Of a stretch of DNA of 64,000 nt, positions 1 through 12,055 are shown one piece after another; the first letter of the stretch is position 1; every line of letters starts with the position of its first letter. The notes under the pieces were generated by a model. It saw only the letters and a program-made list of their open reading frames with translations. It was not told where the DNA came from and made no database searches. Source of the DNA: Formicarius rufipectus. Taxonomy: Eukaryota > Chordata > Aves > Passeriformes > Formicariidae. Position numbers and translations under genes: made by a program. The stretch is from NCBI GenBank assembly GCA_013399695.1, contig VXAU01000305.1, positions 805,960 to 869,959 on the forward strand, in the 5' to 3' direction.

Positions 1-1947
1 ATGGTAATGAAAGGAGATCTTCCCAAATAAGATAGTTGTTGGTACCAATTTGTTTTCTCTTGGGACACATTACATCCACGGGACAAATAGATCAGACTGG
101 TATTGCCAGCCAGGAAGAACATTTACTGTCAGAGTAAACTCTGGACAACACAAAACAGCATTTAATCCTTGCTTGAAAATCTCAAATACCACAAAATGTC
201 ATGAAAAACAAATGAAGCATGCAGAACATTGCTGGTGTCTTCAGTCCCAGCAATAGCAGGGAAGTTAACACAGGTGGTTCTGCTGTCTTGTTCTACCGTT
301 GATAATCCTGAAGACCTGGAGCCTTTTCCAATAGGTCTTGGACACACTGAGATCAGTGAGCATCTGGGAGAACAAGGAAACACTTTGGAAGGTGTATTTC
401 AGGCCTGAAATTAAGCAGACTCAGCTGCAGCTAGTCATAAAGCCAAAGCTAAGACACTGGCATAAGCACCACCTTTCTCTTTCTTTCCTTTTCTGACTTT
501 TCAGCTTACAGGATGGAAATGCAACTTTTTAAAGCAGCAATAACTCACCACATGTAAAGTAGGATCTTGGAGTACAGAAAAGTTATCAAAAGTACCAACT
601 ATTTTTAGAAGCCTTATGTAGGCAACTGAAAAGTATTTTAGTGGCATTTCAAGGAATTAGACATAAATGTGTTCAGATACTCCTGTAGCTAGTAAAGTGC
701 TAAGTACAAAAGTTATTTTTCCTTACCCTTTCTTTTTTCAGTGCTGACAATTTTATACATATGATTAAGGAATTCAAAGAAAAAGCAGGAACTAGTCTTT
801 CAGGCCTCAGAGGACTGATGACTTTGCTATGACTTCAGCAAACTAATCTTACAAGTAGAAATCAAGTCTCTTCCTCTAAAATATTGTTTGATGGTTAGCA
901 AAATCTGAAGAAATACCATGTTTTTCATACCATCCTGACAGCCAACGAGAAAAGTTCCAAAATAACTTTTTTCATTTCTAAATAGGGATGCTTTCAAAGC
1001 TGTTGCTGATATTCCTTCATTCTCCCTGAAAGAGAAAGCCAGATTGCTCAGATCCAGGGCATAAACAGAGCACTGACATTTAAATAGAGGCAGCATATCC
1101 TTCCTAGTCAGTATATTTTTCCCAGATAATTGACACATAAGACCAAACTTCCATTTAAACTGAGAATCCTGGGATAAAGGTGGTGAAAGAAACAAACCCA
1201 ATTTGGTGGTCTTCAGCCTGGTATGGTTCACGTGAATAAGGCCAAGCACAAGCTCAGCAGAATCATACTGTTGTGATGTCTTCACTGCTTATTTCCTCCA
1301 AGCACATAATTTTAACACATAATATAAATATCCTGTTGCTTAAAGGTGCAGAGCTTTCACAGTAGAAGTCTTTACTGGGGCATCCAGGGAATACTACCAT
1401 AATAAATATTGCCTGCTGAAAGCAAAATGATCTGAAGGAATCAACAACTAATTAAAAAACCTAGAGCTCTAATTACAAATGGTGGTTTATAGTTCCCTTC
1501 ATTTACCTTTGCTCATTGCTCATCTCTATAAGCAAGATATACTCTTTTCATTCCTTTCCAGACCAAGACCCTCAAATTCCTGAATTTTATGCATTAAATG
1601 TTTTAGAAAACGTCACAGTCTGAGCTGTTTGGTGTGATCATGCCAGTTGTTTTTCCATCATTATGAATAAGGAAAAAAAAAAACTTAAAAAAAGAAAAAA
1701 AACCTTAAAACACTACTTAAACATTTATGTAGGAATTTTCTTCTTATGGAGATCTGTCAAGTCATTGAAGAGATATAGATTATACCTGGATATGAAGATA
1801 ACAATAACCCAAAACTTAAAATACTGAATATCTTGAACCATCTCAAACTGGAATTTCTTCACATGGGAAGCCATATCTCACAGTCACTTCTAATTTTTCA
1901 TCCTCTTACGTCCAGAAATTTTGAACATTCTAAAAAAGTGCTAAAGA

Positions 1948-2482
1948 ATCACAGATCAGTTAGGTCACAAGAGACTTCCAAGAGCATCAAGTCTGACCTT
2001 TGACTTATCATCACCTTGGGCACTTGACCATGCCACTAAGTGATATGTCCAGCCATTTCTAGAACTGCTCCAGGGATGGTGACTCCACCACTTCCCTGGG
2101 CAGCCCATTCCAAAGCTTAACCACCTTTTCAATGAAGAAATTCTTCCTGATGTCCAACCTGAACCTCCCCTGGCACAGTCTGAGGCCATGTCCTCTTGTC
2201 CTGTCCCTAGTTGCTGAGGCTGATCCCCACCTTCCCACAATCTCCTTTCAGGTAGTTGTAGAGAGCGACAAGGTCTGTCATCCCCCACCCCCTCGAGAAT
2301 CCTTTTCTTCAGGTTAAACACCCCCGGCTCTCCCAGCTGCTTCTCACAGGACGTACTCTCTGGACCTGTCACCAGCATTGTTGTCCTTCTCTGGACTTGC
2401 TTCAGCACCCCAATGCCTTTCCTGAAGTGAGGAGCCCAGAACTGGACACAGCACTTGACGTGTGGCCTCACCAGCGCAACAC
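1948..2482 (-). mobile_element. CR1 LINE fragment
   Basis: Read on the plus strand this is the reverse complement of a CR1 3' region. It shows the typical string of short matches GACTCCACCACTTCCCTGGG, CAGCCCATTCCAA, AAGAAATTCTTCCTGATGTC and GAACTGGACACAGCACTTGA. It starts near CR1's 3' end (ATCACAGATCA on the plus strand) and is 5' truncated, as most CR1 copies are. The open frames over it are not functional. Confidence 0.9.
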
Positions 2483-2954
2483 TGAAATCATCACTATGAC
2501 AAAATATTTATTAAGTACCTAATCGAATGGAAGAAGTCACAAAAGAAACAGTTCCAGGACTGAACCTTAAGTTGCACTACCATTCCCTTTTCTGAGATTA
2601 TCTAGGATACTGCATATATGTATTTCACAGACCTACTACTGAAATTTACATTCAGATACTGTTTTGACTTCTTTCCTCTAAAGCCAGAGCAGATGGCAGT
2701 AACAGAATAATCAAAATCATCTCCTGGTTTCATGCTCAGTTTGTGTTCTTTATGGTTCTTCCTTTCTGACTAAACTCCTGCTTATTTTTTTCAAGCATTA
2801 CTTTTTATTTTAAAGAGCATACATCTGTCTTGCTCATTAGAATCAATATTTTACATGCATATTAGGTAGATAAACATTGTCAAGGAAAAAGGCTGTCGGG
2901 CACTTCTCTGTACTTGGATTGCAAAGGACAATGGACTGTAAATCAGAGCTCTGA

Positions 2955-3215
2955 GTGGAGCCTGTGAAGGAAGGAGGGGAGGGGGGCAAGGTGTTTTCAG
3001 CTTTGGTTTTTATTTTCCACTACCCTACTCTGGTTTGGTTGGCAATAAATTAAAGCAATCTCCCCAAGTGGGGTCACTGGTGAGTGATCTCTCCCTGCCC
3101 TTATCTCTACTCAAGAGACTTTTGCTGTATTTTCTCTCCCCTGCCCAGCTGAGGCCAGCAATGATAGAACAGCCTTGGGGGGTATCTGGCATCCAGCCAG
3201 GGTCAAGCCACAACA
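2955..3215 (+). mobile_element. 3' end of an avian ERV-type LTR (partial)
   Basis: The segment contains CACTACCCTACTCTGGTTTG, GGCAATAAATTAA (an AATAAA poly(A) signal), GGTGAGTGATCTCTCCCTG, a pyrimidine-rich TTTTCTCTCCCCTGCCCAGC and GCATCCAGCCAGGGTCAAG, and it ends in CACAACA. This is the R-U5 end of an avian LTR family as remembered. The same family, in the opposite orientation, forms the element at 50263-51794, where the matching text ACCCTGGTTGAATGCCAG lies at its left edge. The 5' part of this copy is missing. Confidence 0.7.
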
Positions 3216-5439
3216 TGCCCAAAAACTTTCCCTCGTCATGTACCTGTACTGAGAAGGCACAGGCAGCTGGGATTTGGAAAGGACATGGCAACAGGGAAGC
3301 TATTATGGTTCAGTTCTAGCTGCTCCCAGGCAGCTTCTAAAAGCAGAATCTGTTTTTAGATAGAAATGCTGACCAGGTTGTAAGAACCAGCTATGACTGA
3401 GCTGAACATAACACCAGACTTTATCTTCTGTTTGCACAGCTTAGTGTGTCCTATGGAGGTTCAATCAACATGATAGAAGACCCTACTTTGTTCAAACAGC
3501 AGAGTCATTAGCATGAGCACCAACCCATCCTCTTTGTTAGCCAATACCAAAGCAAGTGAAGAAAAATGACAGGTGAAATTTATCACTCTAAGAAGAAATA
3601 AAGTAAGATTTTGATGTTTCTGAATGTCATGGTAGACAGAAAGGCTTAGAAAGGATTTTATTTTTCACAGAGTTTTAGCAGTCATAATTACCTACTGAAA
3701 ATACAGGTTGTAGTTAAAAAGCAACTTTCCTAAGCAATAAGGAAAGATGAGGCTTTGTCCCTGTGCTGCTTAAGTCTTCCTGCTCTACAATGGGATGCCC
3801 ACTGCAAGCTCAGTATTTCATTTCCCCTTGGTGCAGGGGATTAATTACCTTAGGAAGAATTGCTCCTGCAGAAACAACTCTACTCTTTATTTACTTGCTT
3901 TTGGAAGCAAAAGTATCTCCAGAGCATGGAACTGTTTGGGGTAAAAAAAAAAAAATCAGCTCATGCTGTATTCTGGACAAATCCCAAGTGCAAATCAAAC
4001 AAACCGACAGAGCTGAGCTGCTCAGTGTTCAGTATAACCAGGCTAAAAGTCATACCAAGGTGAGTTTCTTTAAAAAGAACAAAACAAAACCCAACACCCA
4101 ATTCAATAGCATCTGCTAGTGTATTCTCGTCAACCCCAGAGCCTCAAATGTTACTCTGCACTACACCAGATACTAAAAGGCTGGCACTGGGGCACATATG
4201 TCCCCGTTATATGCCTCTTTTTTTTTTTCCTTTCCTTAAATTTTCTTTGAAGCATACACTTAATGTATATACTAATGTAAATATACCATAAACAGGTAGA
4301 AGTTTTGAATTTACTAACCCAAGAACAAAAGGTGCAGATAGAACAAAATGCTTCCTTGGAAAGCATTGACATATCTTCTACAGAATAATCCAAGGTTTTC
4401 TTGCTGCAGGTGTGCCTCATGCTTTGCCCATAACTACTGACTGCCACTTACACAACCTTTCATAAATTTTCCTTTCTTTTCTCTGCAATTACAAAATACT
4501 TTCTTGACTAGTCTGGGGCTCTTGGGTCTGCTAACACAAGAGAACAGAATTAACACAATATAACAGTGATAGAAATTTGGTATGTATGTTATTACATGGA
4601 TGATACAAGCACTTCCATAAACACTGGCTCGGAATAGCAAGTACGAAAACTAAGTTAGCAATCTGAAGAATTAGAGCACTGTTAAAAGTCTCATTAAGAA
4701 TTCTGGGTAATGTGGGTAAAGGCTGACATCTGAGCCACTTTCACAGTCAGTAAAAGCTGATAAAACAAAGCAGATCCCAAGAGGACAAACATAAAAAGCT
4801 TTTCAACGTGGGCACATCCAAGCCAAGACATTGATCCCTGCAGGTTTTCCAGACCCAGCTGAATGTAGTCCAGAGCTACCTGCTCCAGTGAAAAAGGCAA
4901 CCTGCCTCAAGTAGGAGGTTACATTACATTACCCTTGAGATTGCTTCCATCATGTATTAACCCATGAATCTTACTGGGTGTAATCCTTTGGTACATTATT
5001 ACATCAAAATCTGAACACAAGATTAGGCACGAGATTTACAGATTAATTTTAATAACAATTTCTATAAACACAAGGAAGAATCAAACCATTTTGGTAACGC
5101 AGTGTAATTAACAGACAGTCCCCTTGTTAAAAAAACCTCTGAAAATATTCAAAAGATTGTTTTGCCTTATTAAGACAGAAAGGCATTTGGAAATAAACAC
5201 ATTTAGGCAATTTTTTGGAACTCAAAAAAATGTAAGTAAATGCTTTGAAAGTGCATTCACAAAAAGGTATCAACACATGTTTCAGATTTGAATTGTTGCT
5301 TCCCAAAGTGTGGAGAAAAATATCTCACGGACTTCAGCTGGTCCTTATTAAAAACATCACGAAGGAGAGTCAGGAATTTCAGAAAAAGAGTCTGCATAAA
5401 GAAAATATTTATCTGACTAAAATGCTGAAAGAAGAGAGT

Positions 5440-5911
5440 ACATTAAATGCAAAATATTTTATTTATTGCGAACAAAAGCTGTGATAACATTGCACAATAC
5501 CAAATTTTAAGATTTTGAAATTCTTCAAAATCACGCTTCATTGTAACTTTTTTTGCTTCATATATATCTTTATAATTATATTTTTACATTAGTTATACAT
5601 TACGACAAGAGTAAATTACAGAAATTAAGACAAAATGCATATAACCTGCCAGCATACTAATGTTTCATTTTATAGGTCACTGAGTGTAACCATTTAACAC
5701 TTTGATCTGAAAAGGATTATCAGATTCAATGCTTTGCTAGTCATACAAGAGAATGATACAGTCTGCACCAATAATTTTTTTAACAATTAGAAGCGTATAG
5801 GAATTCACTGTGTGCTGTTTTTTTTCTACAAACTCACTTTGTTACTTGACCAGAACAACAATTTGTCCCTTTTGTGTAAGATCTTCAGCAAAGAGGCAGA
5901 CAAATACGGCT
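5440..5911 (-). other. NBAS: Predicted NBAS 3' untranslated region
   Basis: The AT-rich sequence after the NBAS stop extends about 470 nt to the first strong poly(A) signal. The end is inferred as 15-30 nt beyond the tandem AATAAA at 5467-5458. No repeat family was recognised inside it. The exact cleavage site cannot be read from sequence alone. Confidence 0.55.
5458..5467 (-). terminator. NBAS: Tandem overlapping poly(A) signals of NBAS
   Basis: The minus strand reads CAATAAATAAAATA here, giving two overlapping AATAAA hexamers. A T/GT-containing stretch (TGTACTCTCTTCTTTC) follows about 25 nt downstream on the minus strand. No canonical AATAAA was seen between the stop and this site. This is the best candidate for the 3' end. 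Confidence 0.6.
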
Positions 5912-6187
5912 TTAGATCCAATGCTGAGCAGCCTGGAGGGCAGTAGTAAAAGTCCTGAGTGCAGGGTGAGTCCCTCGGTGGGCCAGCAGGAGGGACCCGG
6001 CCTCTGCATGGAAACCTGCCTCTTTGAGCTGCCTGGCTACTTCCTCTACATCCCAGCCTCCCTCTCCCTGCTGAGACAGAAGGTGCTCAATAAGGCGTGG
6101 GCAGAAGGCAGTGGGCATGCACTTCACCACTAACCTGGCATCGAGGAGCAAGGAAAGTATTTCAGCATCACAAGTGGAATCATCAAC
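5912..6187 (-). CDS. NBAS: NBAS terminal coding exon (equivalent of human exon 52) with stop
   Basis: The coding part is 276 nt, 91 codons plus TAA (complement of 5912-5914), entered in phase 0. The acceptor is TCTTTCTTTGTAG|GTTGAT. It encodes VDDSTCDAEILSLLLDARLV, then a basic/Cys segment, then EAGFHAEAGSLLLAHRGTHP, and it ends RTFTTALQAAQHWI. Human NBAS ends in a nearly identical ...ALRAAQHWV, so the C-terminus is complete. The base composition is clearly more GC-rich than the flanking intron and UTR. A long frame on the opposite strand (5810-6133) is a shadow of this exon. Confidence 0.96.
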   Translation of the reverse strand, partial: VDDSTCDAEILSLLLDARLVVKCMPTAFCPRLIEHLLSQQGEGGWDVEEVARQLKEAGFHAEAGSLLLAHRGTHPALRTFTTALQAAQHWI

Positions 6188-6944
6188 CTACAAAGAAAGA
6201 GAAATTCAAAGTAATTAAAAATTAATTACCAGATGCAGCCACCAGCCAGAGCATGTCACAACGGTTCGAACTGCACAGCGTGACCTTCAAAGTGAGAGGA
6301 GTATTCCATATGGATTAACAACAGGGATACACTCCTTGCATATGTCAGAATATGTGAAAGTACGTCTTTAAAAGTCTAGCACATTAATATAAATATTTGA
6401 CGTGAACAAAGTTAAGTAGTAAGGATGCTTAACAGCCTGGGATTACATCAACAGCTTTACAGACTTTTCATAGGCTCTTGGTCCCAGAGCAGAACAGATG
6501 ACACCATTTAGCTCCATATCAAAAATGACACTCTGAGGAAGGTCAGAGCAGAGTATATTAAATTTTGCTTGCTTTTTATTAATATACTACATTACATTCC
6601 ACATGTTAATATGACAGGCAGCATTCACAGACTCAATCAGATTTTTCAGAGTTACAGCACTCACAGCATGGCTGAGGTTTTTTCAGAAGAATAAACCATG
6701 TACTAAAAGATGTGGAGCACAGAGCTGCCACCTCTGTGAGACACCCCGGATGCCTTGAAAAATGTGGTTACTTGACATGAGAGCAGATATTATCGTAAGA
6801 ATCTTATCTATAGTTTTATAAATAACACCATAGAATACGTTAAATTGTATTTCACTTAATTTTGACATATCTTTCCTGGGTTGCTCAAAATGAAGTGTTC
6901 ATTTACCACTTATGGAAGCACAAGAGAACACCTAACCACACATA

Positions 6945-7125
6945 ACCTAAAAAGGGAAGGGATGCTACCCAGAAGGACCACAACAGGCTTAAGAGGTGGC
7001 CCTGTGTGAACTTCCTGAAGTTCAAAGAGGCCAAGTGTGAGGTGCTGCCCCTGGGTCAAGGCAATCCCAAGCACAGATACACGCTGGGCAGAGAATGGAT
7101 TGAGAGCAGCCCTGAGCATCACAAA
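6945..7125 (+). mobile_element. CR1 LINE internal fragment
   Basis: It matches the CR1 reverse-transcriptase downstream region: GGTGGCCCTGTGTGAACTTC, TGAAGTTCAAAGAGGCCAAG, CAATCCCAAGCACAGATACA, GGCAGAGAATGGATTGAGAG. It is truncated at both ends, and frameshifts leave no usable ORF. Confidence 0.85.
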
Positions 7126-8473
7126 AATTTTAACCGTGATTCTTTTCAGGGAACCATTTAAAGTCTCCTTGTCTCTCTGTTTTAGTTCAAGCTAAAAGAG
7201 TGCAGAGCTTTTCCTTCTCACATTCATGTGCACTGGGCTGCTCCTTGCCCCATCACTGTCACCGTGAGCAACTGCAACAGATACTTCTTGCTTGTAACAC
7301 AATTCTCTGTTTCCAAATCCATTTCTTAGTATTATGCAAGTGTCTATTTGCAGTTGTGGTGTGCTGTGAGTTTTCTGGGGATTCTTTGAATTATTATTAT
7401 TTTTCCAGACAGATGGAACAGAAGTATGATCTGTTAGTCCAGAAAACCAAATCTTATCTGCTCAGACACAGGTAAAAAAAATCTTACCAACTCAGACACA
7501 CACAGTGTTAGAGATCATTCACACCATGGAACATGGTACATTCTATTGTCTCCGTTTCCCTAAACAGTCAAACTAGAAAGAGGATCCTCAAAGCATAAAT
7601 CTGAACAAGTATCTAATTTTCTATGGAATGCAAGGAATTCCAAGACTCCCAGGCTTTGGCATCTTTAGATGAGTCAATATTACATTTGTATGTAGAGGAA
7701 TACAGAGTTCATGAAGAGCTACCAGGTACTTCCCTGCATTGTGAAGTGGGTGAGAAATCTGCAAGTGGCTTCAGGAGAAAGAATTTCTTTCGAGTAACAA
7801 CAAATTTTTTTAGGAGGACCAATCTAAACAGTTTTCGACTAAGAATGTGAGTTTCACTCTGTGACAGAGATGAAAAGTCAGCCAGAGGACTGAAAGCATG
7901 GATGTGATAAGCAACAGAATAATTTGTTGCTCGATGTTGGAAAAGATGCACTCTACACAAGATAAAAAAGAATTAGAAAAGGGAAAAAGACATAACAAAA
8001 TACAGTGACATGAAAAAGTGTTATGTTTCTTTATATCACCTTCAATGCACCTCTAATAACACATGATCATTACTTTCAGTTTACTATTTTCACTTTATTC
8101 AGAACTTCTGAAGCTTTGCAGAACAGAAAGTATCATGTTAACTGTGAAGAAGCTTTGCTGCTTCACCCTCATGCTACTTCTTCCATTACTTTATTTAGAT
8201 ATTTGTGTTTTAATTGCCATTGAAATCTTAAAAATAAACTTGATTTCATCCGAGTCGTCAATATTTTCACTTACATGTTACAAAATTAATGCAACAGTGA
8301 GAAGCACGAGGTCCAGTTCACAAAACAGTTCTAAGAACCACCAAGACGGCCAGTCTTTAGGCTGTTCAACTTTTAAGTCTTTAATTTAGTAACTGTCATA
8401 TGCTAATTACTGAAATATCTTCCTGTTGAAGAAAGGTTGATCATTAAAATTAAATGAGTTGACAGCTGAACAT

Positions 8474-9105
8474 GAGCCAGCAGTGTGCCCAAGTGGCCAA
8501 CGCCAATGGCATCCTGGGTTGTATCAGCAACAGTGTGGCCAGCAGGACCAGGGCTGTGATTGTCCCTCTGTGCTCAGCACTGGTGAGGCTGCACCTCAAA
8601 TGCTGTGTCCAGTTCTGGGCTCCTCATGACAAGACTTTGAAGTGCTGGAGCGTGTCCAGAGAAGGGCAACAGAGCTGGTGAAGGATCTGGAGAGTAAGTC
8701 CTATGAGTTGCTGCTGAGAAATCTGGGATATTTAGCCTGGAGAAAAGGAGGCTGAGAGGGAACCCTTTTGCTCTTTACAACTACCTGAAGGGAGGTAACA
8801 GTGAGATAGGGGTCAGTCTCTTCTCCTAATCAACAACTAGTAGGCAGAAAATGTCCTCAAGTTGTGTCAGGGGAGGTTTACATTGACTCTTAGGAAAAAA
8901 CTTTCTTCATGGAAAGAGCTGTCAAGCACTGGAACAAGGCTGCCCAGGGAAGTTGCTGAGTCACCATCCCTGAAGGTTATTTAAAAGACACATAGAGGCG
9001 GCACTTAGGGACATGATTTAGAGGTGGACTTGGCAGTACTGGGTTAACAGCTGAACTCAATGAGACTTCAAAGGTATTTTTTAAACTAAGCAATCCTATG
9101 ATTCT
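8474..9105 (+). mobile_element. CR1 LINE 3' fragment
   Basis: In order the segment shows AGTGTGCCCAAGTGGCCAA, GGCATCCTGGGTTGTATCAG, TGTGTCCAGTTCTGGGCTCC, GAGAAGGGCAACAGAGCTGG, CTGGAGAAAAGGAGGCTGAG and AGGCTGCCCAGGGAAGTTG. It ends in the CR1 terminal repeat CCTATGATTCTA. It is 5' truncated and decayed, with its 3' end at about 9105. Confidence 0.92.
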
Positions 9106-10448
9106 AAAATTCCTAGAGCTGGCTTCTTGCAGCATACCACACAGCATACTATGGTATGGTCCAAATAGCTGTCACCTTTTCCAAAATGGGATGCTGAAGG
9201 GATATTCTTTCCCACCTCAGAGCTCTGTGTACTCTATTCTTCGTCTGTATATAGGATGTAACTGTACACAGGGCTTCACTGTTTGATTTTATGAACATAA
9301 AATACAAAGAGCAATTACAGTAACAAAATTAACCACAGGTGTAAGGTTTAATTCAGATTTTTTTTAGGCTACTGTTCAGTTAATGAAAAGTGATATAGAT
9401 TAATGTGATTTCATATATCAGAAACCTACAAATTGGACAGAAACAAATCTGAAAGTAAAAGACTCTTCCTTTCCATTAAACATCTAAGCCATCCTATGAG
9501 GACGAAGACGTCCACATGCAATAACCAAGCAGAGCAACCTGTCTGCACTCACGCAGAAATGAGATCATTGTGACTTCAGACATAACAAAGTCGCCCATCA
9601 AAAGGTTCTTGTGCCCAACAGCATATCATTAAGCTCAAAGGTTTAAACTGATAAACATCTCCCATTTTCTGACTTGCAAACTGTCTTAAGACCTGGTCAG
9701 AAAGAGGACACCCTTGTTAATTTAGTTGTCTCCAGGCAACTGGATGGAGACACAAGAAGGCAACCAGACCCTGTGAATGCATTTCACACAGCTTGGGCCA
9801 CTGTCCACCCTGTGATTCTTTTGTCAATTTAAGTGGAGTCTGGCAGGTGTGGGAAGAGCACAAGAGACACCAAGGTTTAATGAGAATTCTCTATAAAAAC
9901 AGGCACCTAAGACAGTTAGATTGATTATTTCCCTGTTTTGCAACTCTAGATCATGTCAACTTTTTGGGTATCAGTTGCATATGAAGAGCCATTTATGGTC
10001 ATTGGTTTAAACAAAAACAAATACACACACCACAGTTCTTACCAATACCTAAACAGATTGTCAATGAATTAATAGATGTATATTTAGAAATCTTAATTAA
10101 GATACCTTTTACACTGAGCATCTATATTTAGATAAAAGTGTAAGATTATTTAAAATTAAACTAACAAATATACTTTAAGACCAAGTGTACTTAAAATTAT
10201 TTTAACTTAGAACAACAAGCATCAGAGAAAAAATATTACTAAAACAATATGAAAGGTAAACACAGAAAGCATATATTTAAAAAATACAGTATTGTTTCTA
10301 TGCTAGGACTCTCCAATCTAGAAAAGAGGTGCCTTAGAGGGCTTTGGGCAAATAGCAGCATCATTAGAATTATAAAGGGATTGATTAAACACATTTTGTC
10401 TTTTAAAAAAATGAAACATTAATTAATCTAGTAGGATCAAATTCAGAG

Positions 10449-10470
10449 AAAATAAATAAATAAATAAATG
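10449..10470. repeat. (AATA)n microsatellite
   Basis: About five tandem AATA/AAAT units lie within a NBAS intron. It has no flanking retroelement that I can recognise. Confidence 0.8.
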
Positions 10471-11536
10471 GTTTTCTTTCACTGTTGAATTACTTGTCAA
10501 GTTATACTGCAGGATGTAAAAGCTCATCCAACTTTAAGGAGAAACTGCAGAAAATCAAGAAAGAAAACCATGAGCAATTACTTAGCAAACACACACAGCT
10601 GACAATACCAGAGAGCAGCGTTTCAGAAAAAGAGCCTGTACTTTTCCCCTATTCTTACTTTTCACTAGACTTGTAGTCTGTCCACCTGTTCGAGCCAAGA
10701 TACTGTTCCAGATGGAATATTGATCCTCAAAATTATAACTCTGTAAAAATATTGAAATCAACCTTCAGAGTTATTTGTTTTCCATACATACCAAATACCA
10801 GCCTACAGTAGACAGACTCATAAATACACTACTTTTACATTTTCAAAATCACTTTTGACAAAAATTGTCTATATGAGAGTAAAACCCAATTAAGACAATT
10901 ACTAGAAAACAATCTTACTATCCCAGTATTACAAAACTGCTTCTTCTGGACAGACAGCAGAGGCACGATCTTATTCGTGAGCCACTCATGACCTGCTTGC
11001 AGATGCAGAGCCTTTGCTATCCCAAGACCATAACTAAGCCTTGAAACACTGGTTCCAGCAAAGTCTATCACTAATGCCAGCATCCCCGTTCCAGTGATAT
11101 GGGATGCAGCTGACTGCAGTTCAAGCAAGCCTCAGAGGTGCAGGTATCTTCTGCACAAATTAACACACAGCCACTTTCCATATTGTGAATATAAACTATG
11201 ACCCACAATAATGACAAACTCAGAGCGTGTTATGTCAGAGAAAAATCATTACACCTATCTGGAACTCCATGCGAAGGGTGCTAAATTTTTCATTAGTGTA
11301 AAATTTGTTACTTCTGGAAGGTTTAAATAGGAGCAGCTTTCATTTTTCATATCCATCTCTCCTTTGGTATGATTTGCCCGGGCAGATTTAGTGTGATGCC
11401 CACACACAACATGCATGTGTCCAAGTAAAAGAACTAACGAGGATAACTGTGTTAAGAACTCAATTTTTTTCACTGACTTGCAGACCTATTTAGGCATTGG
11501 CTAAAATCTGCTTTCAAGCATTGAAGTGTAGGCATT

Positions 11537-12055
11537 CAAGTGGTACCTGCTCTCATAAGAGCACTTGGGGTACTGCATCCAGGTGTGGGGCCCAAAGCAC
11601 AAGACACACATGGACTTGTTGGAATGGGTTCAGAGAAGGATACAAAGACAAATCATATGAGGACTAGAATCCCTCTCCTACAAAGACAGACTGACAGAGT
11701 TGGGTGTTTCAGTCCGAGTAGAAAAGGGTCCCAGGTAGACCATAGAGAAGCCTTCCAGCATCTAAAACGGGGCTGCAAGAGAGCTGGAGAGGACTTTTTA
11801 CAAGGGTATGAAGTGTTAGTATGGGTTTAAACTGAAAGAGGGTAGGTTTAGATTAGGTATTAGAAAGAAATTCTTCACTGGGAGGGTGGAACAGGTTGCC
11901 CAGAAAAACTGTGGCTGCCCCATCCCCGGAAGTGTTCAAGGCAAGGTTAGGCTTTGAGCAGCCTGATATAGTGGAAAGTGTGACTGCCCATGGCAGGGGG
12001 TGTGGAATGAGATGAGCTTTAAGGTCCCTTCCAAACCAAACAATCCATCTCTCAT
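11537..12055 (+). mobile_element. CR1 LINE 3' fragment
   Basis: It shows TGCATCCAGGTGTGGGGCC, GTTCAGAGAAGGATACAAAG, AGAAAGAAATTCTTCACTGG, GGTGGAACAGGTTGCCCAG and TTTAAGGTCCCTTCCAAACC, the order of a CR1 3' end. The terminal octamer repeat is degraded to AAACAATCCATC. It is 5' truncated. Confidence 0.9.

Larger units (their letters stand above)
1..5439. other. Intergenic 3' flank of NBAS
   Basis: No gene with family signatures was found. The region contains a CR1 fragment (1948-2482), the 3' end of an LTR (about 2955-3215) and short A- or T-runs (1670-1705, 3941-3953, 4208-4219). The rest is unclassified AT-rich sequence. In mammals the region downstream of NBAS is gene-poor, which fits. Confidence 0.6.

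Noticed and set aside
1965..2471. 168-codon open frame on the minus strand
   Set aside because: It covers the CR1 fragment at 1948-2482. The text is the noncoding 3' region of CR1.
5810..6133. 107-codon plus-strand frame
   Set aside because: It is the antisense shadow of the terminal NBAS exon.
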